Of a stretch of DNA of 64,000 bases, positions 46,701 to 56,977 are shown one piece after another. Below the pieces are notes generated by a model. It saw only the letters and a program-made list of their open reading frames with translations. It did no database searches and was not told the origin of the DNA. Position numbers and translations under genes: made by a program. The stretch's first letter is position 1; each line of letters starts with the position of its first letter. Source of the stretch: Botryococcus braunii (lineage: Eukaryota > Chlorophyta > Trebouxiophyceae). The stretch lies in the NCBI GenBank assembly GCA_002005505.1, contig KV908382.1, forward strand, positions 62,501-126,500, written 5' to 3'.

Positions 46701-48191
46701 GAGGATCAGGTGATCGAGGAAGAAGTTCACAAAATGCTAGAGGCTGGAGTGATAGTGCCTTCCAGCTCTCCTTGGTCTAGTTCGCCTGTGTTAGTAGGCA
46801 AGCCGGATGGCTCTGTCCGGTTTTGTATTGACTACCGTCCATTAAATGCAGTTACCCGACGTGACAACTACCCCATGCCTAGGATAGACGAGACCCTAGA
46901 TTCCTTAGGTCAGGGGGTGGAATATTTAAGTAAGATTGATTGCAAGTCAGCCTTTTGGTTGATACCAGTAGCCCCAGAGGACCGTGCAAAGACCGCTTTT
47001 ACCACCAAAGAAGGTTTATTCGAGTTTGTATCAATGCCGTTCGGCTTGCGTAACGCCCCGGCTACGCTTCAGAGATTTGTTAACACTCTATTGCAAGACT
47101 TAATAGGCAAGTGTTGTGTCATTTATTTAGATGATTGTTTGGTATACAGCCGCACATTTGAGGACCACCTCACTCATTTGAAGTTAGTGCTTGAACGCTT
47201 CCGTGCGGTGGGCTTTAGAGCCAACCCAGCCAAGTGTGAGTTATGTTGCAGTGAAGTGTTGTACTTAGGATACATTATCACGCCCCAAGGCATAAAGCCC
47301 AACCCTTCCAAGGTTGAGGCAGTTCTCAACGCAGCACCGCCAACGAACGTGACCGAAGTCAGGTCCTTTTTGGGACTTGCAAACTACTACAGGAGATTTC
47401 TGCACAACATGGCCGCCATATCTGCCCCATTGACGCGGCTTACGAGAAAGGGGATTGTTTTCAACTGGACCACTGACTGCCAAGCCGCTTTTGAAGCCAT
47501 CAAGGCTATGCTAGTGGATGCGCCGCTTTTACGATACCCCGACTTCAGCAAGAAATTCACCCTATACACTGATTGGCAGCCCGGAGCCGCCGCCGCCATT
47601 CTGGGCCAGGAGTTCGAGGATGGTGACCATGTGATCGCATACGCCAGCAAAACTTTACAAGGAGCAGAGCTCAGCTACTCTCCAACGGATGGGGAGCTGC
47701 TTGCCATAGTGTGGGCCGTGAAGCTATTCCGCCCCTACCTCTATGGAGTTCAATTTACTATAGTAACAGACCACAAAGCTTTGAAGTGGTTACTCACTTC
47801 ACGCAATTTGTCCGGCAAACTAGCACGATACGCCATCGAACTACAAGAATATGACTTTGACATCCAGCACCGCTCGGGGACCTTGCATGGGAATGTGGAC
47901 TGCCTTTCCCGTCTACGCCTAATGCCGCCCCCCGGAGAAGACTACAGTGAAGAGCCGCCGCCGCCGCCGTTAGAAGAAGAAAATAATGAGGAGAACCACA
48001 TGCACTGCTGCTACACCATGACCTTTGACAAGGAAAATATGCCGCCTGCTGGAGACACAATGGACCTGGACCAACCTTACCCGCCACCCGCGCACGATAC
48101 CACCCAGCGCGGAGAGATAGTAACTTCACCAACCCTACGACGACCCCGGAGGATGATGCACCCCCTTCCAGGGACTGCCTTCCGGAGATGA
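43731..48191 (+). CDS. Gypsy G polyprotein: gag, protease, adenine-MTase-like, RT, RNase H
   Basis: An intact 1486-residue frame starting MADVQTPVRL. Residues ~15-165 are a gypsy gag domain (DPFQWLESFELF...FLERFGL...VRSYADRFRKIV); no CCHC knuckle is seen. A long Pro/Gln/Arg-rich region follows. Protease is near 535-640 (IIDTGATNTMIS, YDVLLGTDWL), then an acidic linker. Residues ~753-900 resemble phage N6-adenine methyltransferases: FDLDACCD, a DD-x5-W phrase in SAEDDCLQQSW, the catalytic-type NPPF at 812-815, and VLVLPWWPSAPWF. RT follows (FCIDYRPLNAVTRRDNYPMPRID, YLDD in CVIYLDDCLVYS), then RNase H (LYTDWQPGAAAAI, SYSPTDGELLAI, VTDHKALKW) and DCLSRL. The stop overlaps the next ORF by ATGA. 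Confidence 0.92.
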   Translation: MADVQTPVRLEFFYGKPTEDPFQWLESFELFIEINHIVGDRVLRFVKHAMREEAYTWFRANQDDFSDWDECKEAFLERFGLDEDTLMLKLDTCAQQSNETVRSYADRFRKIVGYLQNSLPPRMVTQLFVKGLVPHLRERVQMTYPGKGALADIIKLAADYEQTFGHAPLGGMYSSQNIQVPARERMDQWNRRADDNMDQRAARPPPQQNQRENNRDNRNWQRQRDFPERRNQQPAAPPRQIAPNNPPREAPAPPPINDIDTLTREMERLRIQIAELQRQPTANFTKFVEHEQQPEQPPPEHATIMHDGFTDPFPVYPIYATKRPAESPPEANQPLLRRRPNNLEDTTVDPRNIPRPAAPRPAPAQRQPVEPTTPAAPPPAPAREPAARPHVDLGGLPPLPNAARPAAYRRPVASAPATAEPIQQIKGLPMKLTVQTYLNHISEEEFNKSIMELKESREEFLRNRQRDPPPARATNAEVIYVSGGTTSTSRTDNEESPSTQMPQSNLQRNPVNTTVATVPIIINDLVFEDGIIDTGATNTMISHSAARQLNLIDQIEPSRLRYSCADGKMSTPWGIIRKLPVGVEGLVIPIDVFVSGATSYDVLLGTDWLTQAHAEISFAKQEMSFRIEPQIMGRVPITVMPASKSSNRYCVARVPGIDFDGPAGHPADPGVPGVPGLPDEIINIENDLSEESQEETDLYSGSEGEIPSTELSEEEEEYSEEHEAFSSESEIEIYNATVSNEGRELELAAHPYMTEDWMLETNVFREIETQWGPFDLDACCDLQGHNSQLPLYWSAEDDCLQQSWTHLSIYCNPPFSIIDRVVNHCLACFTSSPFTISAVLVLPWWPSAPWFPTVMEQFEIIKQYPPGVQLFTAPGEDPAGPRRRYGPTRWPVIIVRVPTSLRKEDPGMQKLREITNTEKMKQDPDPMLKITTGMRKLGPKREEEIERLLQEYRDVFTPGIVQERTTLMHHRIDTGDAVPIKTRPYRLSRSEDQVIEEEVHKMLEAGVIVPSSSPWSSSPVLVGKPDGSVRFCIDYRPLNAVTRRDNYPMPRIDETLDSLGQGVEYLSKIDCKSAFWLIPVAPEDRAKTAFTTKEGLFEFVSMPFGLRNAPATLQRFVNTLLQDLIGKCCVIYLDDCLVYSRTFEDHLTHLKLVLERFRAVGFRANPAKCELCCSEVLYLGYIITPQGIKPNPSKVEAVLNAAPPTNVTEVRSFLGLANYYRRFLHNMAAISAPLTRLTRKGIVFNWTTDCQAAFEAIKAMLVDAPLLRYPDFSKKFTLYTDWQPGAAAAILGQEFEDGDHVIAYASKTLQGAELSYSPTDGELLAIVWAVKLFRPYLYGVQFTIVTDHKALKWLLTSRNLSGKLARYAIELQEYDFDIQHRSGTLHGNVDCLSRLRLMPPPGEDYSEEPPPPPLEEENNEENHMHCCYTMTFDKENMPPAGDTMDLDQPYPPPAHDTTQRGEIVTSPTLRRPRRMMHPLPGTAFRR

Positions 48192-48586
48192 GAATTGAAT
48201 CAACACAGATTTATGACCTGCCGCCGCCTACGGAGACTATATCTGGCCGTTCTGCCGCTATGGCCAGCCAAGAACCTAAGACTACACCGCGTATGCGTAC
48301 TGACAGCCCGCCGCTTATGGAAGATGTACCGTGCCAAGCATGCACGGGAAGAGATGATGAGGAGACCATGCTACTATGTGACCTCTGCAACCACGGATAC
48401 CACATCGACTGGTTGGAGCCTGCACTGGCCCGGGTACCCAGGGGACCCTGGCTATGCCCTTTATGTGACCAGATTGCGGATGCCGTCCCCTCTCGTGACA
48501 TTGTGGACGATGAAGAAGTACTTGACTACCTAGCCGCCGACAAACGACACCGACCTGGGACAAGCCGCAAGGATGCTAGCGAATAG
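48188..48586 (+). CDS. PHD-finger protein encoded by gypsy G
   Basis: A 132-codon ORF whose ATG overlaps the polyprotein stop (ATGA at 48188-48191), so it could be reached by re-initiation or a frameshift. The central part matches a PHD finger: CQAC, then MLLCDLCNHGYHIDWLEPAL, then GPWLCPLC. PHD fingers bind two zinc ions and read histone H3 tails. The residue that should be the fifth Cys (H-x2-C) is Trp (TGG at about 48408-48410), a single-base change from a Cys codon, so the second zinc site may be damaged. A role in targeting element DNA to chromatin is inference. Confidence 0.8.
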   Translation: MRIESTQIYDLPPPTETISGRSAAMASQEPKTTPRMRTDSPPLMEDVPCQACTGRDDEETMLLCDLCNHGYHIDWLEPALARVPRGPWLCPLCDQIADAVPSRDIVDDEEVLDYLAADKRHRPGTSRKDASE

Positions 48587-49750
48587 CACGCCGGGCCCAG
48601 AACTACTATTTTGCCGCCAAAGAATTCCCTATTGAATGAAGGACCCGCAACTGGCCACTTGTACGAAAGGCCACCAGAGGATTTGGCCCAAGGACAGTAC
48701 CATGGTACGAGGGCCGACTTGACATTGTTAAGGAGTACTACGACGGCAGCACGCTTGTTACCCAAAATTCTAAAGGAAAGACTTGGAGGGAATCAATACC
48801 CACCGTTGGGAAGTACCATCCCAGCCACCACTAAAAGGACTAAAGGACATAACTAGAAAAGGAATAGTATTGCACGCATTGAAAATGTTTAAAGTAAGTT
48901 ATACCACTACCGGTAGAGTGCTGAAGGTCGCATCCTTCCTATGAAGAAAGACCGTGAATGAGAAGAAGCTTGCTTCAAAGGACTTGAGCCAAAGCAGTAT
49001 CTTGAGGGAATGTTGGAGTTTGGAATTGGATGGCATATGTAAGCGAAGAGCAATTCAGCCCCGCGCATCTATACTCATGGGCCAAGGGTCCCCGATGAAC
49101 AACGGTGATGCCGCAAAGGCGGTGCATTATGAATCACCTTCCCAACGCGCAGCAATGGACAACGATACCTACAAAGTACCTTGCGGCAAGGACGAAGTAC
49201 AAGGAGCTGTTCAAGGAACAATGAGCAAAGACCAAGCGTGCCGCATGCAGCCGACACAATTGGAGTCGTTCTACTATCATGGATATCTTAACAAGGAACA
49301 TGCAATACCTCGGCGCATCCGAGCAATAATCTGGCTGGACCAATTGAATTTGGAGGGTTTGGAAGCCCAAAGATGGAGAAGGATGTCACACCGGCTCTGG
49401 TCCCGAGAAACTTGCTTTTATCAGACATGTACACCTTCCAGGTGGAAGCAATCTGATGCATTCGAACTCTGGTGGTGTAAAATGGGCATCCCTTGATGAC
49501 CATAGGCAGTACACTTGATGCAGTACATGTTGTACCTTATTCAGTAAAATATATTAAGTTCAATACATTATGATATCACGAAGATATTAGTAAGACCATC
49601 CCTTAGAGGAGGAAAGAATTCCTACATGCGTGAGTACAAGACAGAATTGAATACCCGTACTAATTGTACCTTATGTCATAGGCATTGTACTTTATGCTCT
49701 TTAGTCCTCTCGACAAACACTCTCGAAAGTCGTTCCAGACTTTCTCTCCT
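48587..49750 (+). other. Gypsy G 3' region without recognised integrase
   Basis: About 1.16 kb between the PHD ORF and the polypurine tract. ORFs at 48611-48856 (81 codons) and 48954-49496 (180 codons, MNEKKLASKD) carry no HHCC or DDE motif that I can see. This is where integrase would be expected, so it was deleted or decayed, or the element relies on integrase in trans. Confidence 0.55.
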
Positions 49751-49776
49751 TTAAGGGGGGGAAAGGATGCCACATA
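49751..49776 (+). other. Polypurine tract of gypsy G
   Basis: ttaagggggggaaagg stands shortly before the 3' LTR. The following gatgccaca phrase recurs just after the 3' LTR (51120-51131). Confidence 0.7.
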
Positions 49777-51118
49777 TGTCGTGAACTGGAGTGTGACCGT
49801 GTACATTGGTGGCCATCCGATTGATTTAAACTGACAATGTGTGTATTTGGCGTAGCCACAAAGGTGATTAGTAAACGACCCTCAATCGGACTTGTACAGC
49901 TTTTATTATGGCTCTTATTTGACGTTTCATAAAGTCGTGGAAAAACGGCGCTTGTCTTTACCCTTTTGTACCTGGACTGGGGTATTTGTCCCTGATTTAG
50001 GTCCTAGGGCAAAATTGTGTATTCCGGTTATTTCATTCGAAGCAACGGTTGGAATTGAATGTTCGCGGAGACTTTGGTACTCGGTAGGTGCCATGCAGTT
50101 CGGCACGAGGAACTTTGACTTTTAGCCGTCCGCTGATCGATGTGTTGGCAGTGTTTTAGCCGCCCTTGATCATGTGAGGGCATGTGTTAATACGGCTTGG
50201 GAAGCTGTACGTATTACTAGAGGGGAGTGTATATTAGGGGCTCAGCCTCCGGCCCACAAGTAACAGTATAATTCGGAAAGTTGCGTGTAAAGCATAGCGC
50301 CCCAACTCCGTGTCTGTCCGCGGCCCCCGGCGAAATAGGGATGTTGATTGTTTGAATGTTATTTGAATGTATCTGAAACACATCACTTGCAGTAATATAG
50401 TACTTTTTGTGACACCACTGACTTGCCGAGTTAGGCCATTGATCGTCCCGGTGATAACCGTTAATTTGCCTGGTAACACCCAAATTCCTACTGAATGTGA
50501 AATAATATTGTCATAATTAACTTGTCAAGTTGAAAGATAAACGTGAGTAGAACAATACCCTTGTTAGTAAGACGACAAACTTACACCATACACGGCCTCA
50601 CAAACCTCACCACGAGATCAAACGCACACCACCATCCGACCCCACAGAGACTTTGAAATAGTCATATTCTAGGTCCTCACAACAGCAGAGAAACATCTGA
50701 GCAATAGCCGCGACGTAGCCGTAAGCCGCCTAAACCCTGATCCGGAAGACCCGGATGAACTCAAGAAAACACAATAGGAAGAAAACACACATCCTGGAGA
50801 GCAGAAACCTTTTAAGAAAACCGATAGTAATCTAATAACTCTTTAACCACAAGGCCCAGCACGAGCCAGCCCCACCAGTCAGAGCCGTGCTAGCCTAACC
50901 GCGATCGGAGCCAGCCTCCGTTATCGTCCGAAAGACCGGTCGCAAGACCGGGAGCAGTCCAGTAAGTCCCTCCCAAGTGCTAGGTCCCGGGGCCTCACAA
51001 ACCCGGGTGGCGATCCACCAATCGATTCGAACCTACATTTATAACCCCGCAGCCCGACTGAATCTCGCTAACTAACCGACAAATTTTGTTGGGGTACCGT
51101 TGGGCACGGAACCCTGTA
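49777..51118 (+). repeat. 3' LTR of gypsy G
   Basis: This is the partner of 41464-42812. The few differences are mostly 1-base indels in short runs (for example cctaggggcaaa against cctagggcaaa). Confidence 0.88.
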
Positions 51119-51319
51119 AAGGATGCCACACACTGCCGAGACGAGGAACTTGGCAAATTTGAACAGAATCTACCAGTCTGCAAACGCCTAATGGGTTTCT
51201 GACGGCAAACTTGCTGATGACAAAGTCGGTAGCAGCGACAAGAAATTGACCTTGATGATTCATAGAGGTATTTCATCTCTGTAACATCCATGGAACCCTC
51301 ATATTTTCCACGTGTGCAA
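51119..51319. other. Spacer right of gypsy G
   Basis: About 200 bp, nothing recognised. Confidence 0.4.
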
Positions 51320-52151
<832 letters not shown>

Positions 52152-53317
52152 TGCTGCAGATCTTGGAGATGATGGCTCAGACAATTTGCCATGGCAGAGG
52201 GAGGGGTTCTGGGAGGGGAGGAGTACATATCTGATGTTTAGTGGACTTTGGAAACAGTGCGCGCAGCTTCTTGATGCCTGGGAGGGGTTGGGTGAGGGGC
52301 TTGGGAGCAATATTTTGTCTCCAGCGAAGCCCTGGGTGTGGGAGCGGGATGGGTATCAACAACTTGGCATTCTTAGGTCGACATGCATGGCTGAAGCACA
52401 ATGTTAAGGACCTGATGGTGATTTTACATAGGCTGTACCTCATGCACAACTTTCTTTTCAAAGTGGTCCATGCAAGTGACATGGAGTGTGGGTTTTGCAG
52501 TAACATCGAATACGCAGCAACTGCCCATGGAGCTTGGAAGATCTTCCTCTACAGGACTAGAGAGTCATTCAGGCACGGGAGCCGTTTCCAGAATTTTCAT
52601 GCCGGCAGAGGATTGGAAAGTTCCTGTCTGTCAAGCAAGTACACCCACCAACTGTGGAATCTGTGGCTGCTGGTACCAGTCTCACAAAGTGACACCAGCC
52701 TTGCATTATTAGTATTGTCAAAAGCGACATCATCAGTGTAGGTGGGTGGGTCTGAGGTTTTATGGTAGCTCTCCTGGGTGCAGCCAAAACATGGGAGCCA
52801 CTACATGAACATGGGAGTGCAGTTAGTATCCCATGTATACATATGTTTCGGCCCTTAAGTTTGCATTAAGGTTGTAGAGGCTGCCAGACCAGCATATGAT
52901 CCTGAGTCAACAAGACATATTGCATGGAGTTTAATTACTTGCTGGTAGCTTCAAAACTGGTAATGAAGTTGACATTTAAGTTTCTGCATTAATATGTGGG
53001 TATTCTTAAGTGCACGGACATACGATATATATATACGCCTTCGTGGCTAATTCCTTTATTTAAATGCTTGTAGACGAATAAACTAGTATGCACTCTATAC
53101 ACAGCTATGTATACGTACAGAGTGCATACTATAGTAGCTAGCTAGCTGCTATAGCTAGTAATGAAATAGGTTAAACTTGGCACCTGCAGCTGCGCAGGTG
53201 CATGCAGGTCATCTGATTTGTAATATTAATGGTATACTCATGATGATAGACTTTTGCTGATTTCTTTACATCTCCTACTACTCTCCCACTAGTCTGAGGC
53301 TTCATATGCTCATCCTA
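52152..53317. other. Right interior of CACTA-like element
   Basis: 52155-52265 is the inverted copy of about 38300-38470. The rest has ORFs up to 166 codons without a recognised domain. A 13 bp stem hairpin (tagtatgcactct) lies at 53084-53131. Confidence 0.5.
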
Positions 53318-53793
53318 TGTCAGTCCCACATGGATCCCATACAAATCCCACGTGCTTCCTGGGATCATTGTTGGATGTCCCAGATCATTCCCATATCAAT
53401 CCCACATCATTCCCGTATCAATCCCACATCGATCCCACTCAGTCTGTCCCAGATCGATCCCATAAAAGTCCCACATCGATCCCACAAATTCTATCCCACA
53501 TCATTCCCAGATCGATCCCACATCGATCCCACCAAAATCCCACATCGATGTGGGATCGATGTGGGATCGGAAATTCCGGTCCCAGAATCGTACACTTTGG
53601 TCACACAATCCCACATCGATCCCAAATTCAATCCCACATTGATCCCACATCGATCCCAAATTTTCAGAGTTCAATCCCACATCGATCCCACATCTATCCC
53701 ACACTGTGGGATCGTTTTGGGATCGATGTGGGACTTTTAGCAGCTGGTGGGATCAATGTGGGATCAATGTGGGATAATTTCGTTCTCCCAGTG
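53318..53793. repeat. CACTA right terminus and subterminal repeats
   Basis: More than 20 CATCGATCCCAC, ATCCCACAT or inverted GTGGGATC units fill this stretch and end in the 36 bp TIR. It is much longer than the left cluster. Confidence 0.8.
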
Positions 53794-53796
53794 GTA

Positions 53797-54700
53797 ATGG
53801 CATCATCAAAACAGAATTTGTAGAATTTAGAATTGATATAAAAATCCCTGTGACTCACACTCTTTGAGTAAGTGAACTGTGCCCAAGTGAAAGCTTGTAG
53901 AAGTGGACGAAACACGACCAAGCAAACGGGACAGGAGCTTGATAAGGGCACTCAAGACTCTGTTACAATAACTACTAATCTAACGATGTTGCATTACCTG
54001 TGACTCACACTCTTTGAGTAAGTGAACTGTGCCCAAGTGAAAGCTTGTAGAAGTGGACGAAACACGACCAAGCAAACGGGACAGGAGCTTGATAAGGGCA
54101 CTCAAGACTGACTGATCCCTTGGACACTTCCTATATATACTAACTAAGGAGACTACTCATTTATTAGCCTCCTGACAGGTTTGCAACTCCAGATCTTAAG
54201 AGAGTACGGGCACGATCAAGTTTGCAGGCCATCAGTACTATGCACTGGAATTTCAATGTACCTCATGATTCGACATGTTCGTCGATGAATTGTACGAATC
54301 TCGGTCGATGCTAATATCGAATCTAAGTGACTCGAAACTTTAACTCACCACCGAGATGAACCTCGAATCAACCACCAAGGACCGCAGGACTTAAAATCTC
54401 ACGATCGATGAGGTCCGGTATAAGTATACCTTAATAGAAAACAATAGAAAACAACCAGAAAACAGCCCGAAATTGTACCAGGGCCTCTATAAATCACTAT
54501 GAGTGTCAATTTACCTTAAAGTACCATACAGTACAAACCCACCCAAGTGAACTAAAATTGTACCTTAATGTTCACGAGCATTTTTAAGATTATAAACCCT
54601 TGAAATGAATTGATGTGGCTCACAAACATGCTAATATGAAATGACCCAACATGTTAAAGAAATACCTAAGGTATACATGTTAGTGTCCATTTTTCTAACA
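53797..54700 (-). repeat. 5' LTR, copia family D (main part)
   Basis: Nearly identical to 24312-25214. Its last nine bases lie at 31013-31021 on the far side of the CACTA-like element. The target duplication ctaca follows at 54701. Confidence 0.9.
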
Positions 54701-54705
54701 CTACA

Positions 54706-55120
54706 AGCTAAGTTTAACACTCTCGAGCTTTTCCCCGAGTGCAGAGCATTGAAAGGCTTTAGTGGGGCCATAGACTTTGCCATATTGAGTGAACGTGTTC
54801 TCATTCAGGTAGACGGGCCTGGACACTACGGCACACTAGGCTTAAATAAGGCAAAGAGTACTGACCAAGAAGCCGTCGACGCAAGGTGCAACACATGTGC
54901 GCTGCAACAAGGGTGGCATATGCTCAGGATACATGTCGACGACTTGTATGAATGTGAGTCACTCATAGGGGACGTCTTATGTGTTGCAAGGGCAGGCTCA
55001 ACTCTGACTGAGGCTGATTGTTCATGGCAATTTAGTCGCATGACGTGGTCGCCTTCGTATGGCCGGTCTAGAAAGGTTCTCATAAGGTCATCGGTTGGAC
55101 ATGTGCTACGCACCGTGTAA
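54706..55120 (+). pseudogene. Endonuclease-like ORF, second part (PD-(D/E)XK or RAP-like)
   Basis: Continues the frame cut at 24311. The pattern GAIDFAI...RVLIQVDGPGHY...TDQEAVDARCNTCALQQGWHMLRI fits the core shared by Vsr-like and DUF559-type PD-(D/E)XK nucleases and by RAP domains (Asp, then hxVDG, then D-x2-R and G-W-x-hLR). Together with the upstream Cys-rich module it resembles zinc-ribbon endonuclease proteins. It lies antisense within the transposase gene. A nuclease role is inferred from pattern only; the catalytic Lys/Glu is not certain (IQVDG where IEVDG is usual). Confidence 0.55.
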
Positions 55121-55851
55121 AGCCGGGAATGGTCCGTTGTCCCCGTAAGCTTGAAGATGCCAACACTCCCAACGCCATGCATGACTCCTCCCAAATAGTG
55201 GACCCGGTATGCTGCCTTCTTCATGACATGCGAGCTGGTGATGGGTGGCAGTTAGACCCCCTTCTTTGCATAAAATGATAAGCCGCCTTCCCTCTTTAGC
55301 TCAAAAGAAGAATCATCTACAAAAACTGTAGACCGAAGCTTCTTCTTTGCTATTCTTCTCAACTGTGCCGCCGCTGCTCTCCTCTTCTCCGTCTGATGGT
55401 TGTTGAGAAGCTTGCGGATCCCCACCTTACGCTTCACGAGATCGGGGTCCGCTGCTCGAATGGCACGCTCCAAGGTCCTCCTGTGTACTCCTAGCTGGTC
55501 CACTCGCTGTTTGATGGTGGGGTGGGCGTGAAGGAAGCCCTTAAGACTTGTGTGGTATACCGACTGACCAGCTGGGTTGAGCTTTCCAACAATTTTGTCT
55601 GCAATCTCTTTTGCCAAGGCTGCCGGCACTCTGCGAAAGCGTCCGCATCGGGGCCTATCTTTCGTGCTTGCATACTTCTCCAATTTTGTCCACCATCGCT
55701 TGCAGAACTGTCCAGGCCTTGGAGGAGCATCACCCTTCAGATGGGCAACAAGCATTTCTCCAGCTTTGGCTGCATTGAAATTTGCTTGCATGTAGAATCG
55801 AGCCCCTGCACTTCGGACATCTAGCGGCCACCCCATTTCCGCGACGGCCAA
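55121..55851 (-). pseudogene. Tc1/mariner-like transposase, N-terminal part
   Basis: Minus-strand frame starting MAVAEMGWPL (55851). It has helix-turn-helix-like DNA-binding segments (KRWWTKLEKYASTKDRPRCGR; HPTIKQRVDQLGVHRRTLERAIR), a basic stretch, and the first catalytic Asp in STVFVDDSSFEL. A stop at 55252 is followed in the same frame by HYLGGVMHGVGSVGIFKLTGTT, which resembles the stretch after the first Asp in this family. The rest of the DDE domain is at 23565-24144, beyond copia D. Confidence 0.75.
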
Positions 55852-56017
55852 GTCCTACATGATGTGTAACGCCCGAAGTCAGTTACGTCTCACGTACGCC
55901 CAGATGTAACCTCAAATTTTGCATGCCAAGTCCTTACATATGTAGCTTCAATGCTATGTAAAGGGGCCAGCATACATGCACGTGGCAGCAATGAAAGGGG
56001 CATGTCCTCGTGTGCTA
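55852..56017. other. Transposase 5' flank
   Basis: About 165 bp between the transposase start and repeat E2. It should contain the transposase promoter on the minus strand; no clear TATA box seen. Confidence 0.3.
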
Positions 56018-56809
56018 CACCCAAGGACAAATATTTTGTGCGGTTTTTTGGAGGTCCACCGTTTTGACGAATTGATTGGCAAAATGTGGGAATTTGTAGA
56101 GGGATAGTGGCCCCTTTGGAATCAGTACTCTATGAGCTATTTTTGAGATATGAGTTTGTGCCTGCCCCGGACTTGTGTACTTGACAAAATGAGCCGTGCG
56201 TGCCGGCGTGGCAGGTTGACTGATTGATTCGAAAAGGGGGCCCACTTTTCGACAGCACCACACACAAGCGCAGTAAGTACGTTCCAAGAAAGACACCCTT
56301 CATGTTGTGTGAATAGGGCTACTGATTGCGTGTTCTTAGTTTAAAGCGCACTCCTTCTTCCCTCGCATCTGTACACGATTTTCACAAGTTGACACCGTTT
56401 TCACTAGAAAAGCTCGCGTTTTGCAGCATATTGCTTGGGCTTTGTTGTTGATAGATTTGAGAAGCAGTTTTGTGTCAGGGGTGCGTGGCAAGGGAAGGAC
56501 CTGAGCTCCTTTGAGTGCCTCTGTGGGGGCCGGGGAAAAGCGGTTTGTCCTTTGGCACGGGAGGCTCGGACTAGGTGGTGTTTTGTTGGACTAGGGCTCC
56601 TACAGTTGAGAGCTGCAAATCAGGGGGCCATCTTTAATTAGGCATATAAGAAAGCACACGGCTGCAAACAGAAATACAAGCTCCCCGTGAGGTAGCCCAA
56701 CGAACAGCCTTGACAATACATTTAACTTGGGTGAATCCCATGCCTGGCACATGCGCTATAGCACTTTCCCTCGAAGGCAGTGTTGCACAAAATTTTTGCC
56801 CTTGGGTGA
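56018..56809. repeat. Terminal repeat E2
   Basis: Near-identical direct copy of E1 (22081-22872). Its right end is the outer end of the Tc1-like element and abuts the TA target duplication. Confidence 0.8.
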
Positions 56810-56961
56810 TATGAGTCAAGGACTGATTGGCAACAAAAGACAAGCACCCGGAGTGCTCTTATAGTCCCAACCAAGTGCCTTGTCTGTTTGAGACGGCATC
56901 ATAAAGGCTTTCTCAGCAAAACGTGTTGAGTTACCACATTACCTCTATCTAGCAAAGCTTG
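56810..56961 (-). repeat. Family C LTR fragment right of the Tc1-like insertion
   Basis: Starts tatgagtcaaggactgattgg, which continues the LTR fragment ending at 22080, and runs into the U3 region (ctatctagcaaagcttg). There it breaks off against a short R1-type flank (cttgtggtggagaag). Confidence 0.8.
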
Positions 56962-56977
56962 GCTTGTGGTGGAGAAG

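Larger units (their letters stand above)
41464..51118 (+). mobile_element. Ty3/gypsy element G with methyltransferase and PHD domains
   Basis: Two LTRs of about 1.35 kb (41464-42812 and 49777-51118) flank a 918 bp leader, a 1486-codon gag-protease-methyltransferase-RT-RNase H ORF, an overlapping PHD-finger ORF, and about 1.2 kb without a recognised domain. Integrase is not visible. The LTRs are nearly identical, differing mainly by small indels, so the insertion is young. No clean 5 bp target duplication is visible. The PBS starts TGG at 42813. Confidence 0.9.

Noticed and set aside
48188..48586. Host PHD-finger gene
   Set aside because: It overlaps the gypsy stop codon and lies between the element's LTRs, so it belongs to the element.
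53797..54700. Solo LTR of copia D
   Set aside because: The last nine bases of this LTR, the PBS and the gag-pol frame lie at 31021 and below, and target duplications match at 24307 and 54701, so it is the element's own 5' LTR separated by the CACTA-like insertion.
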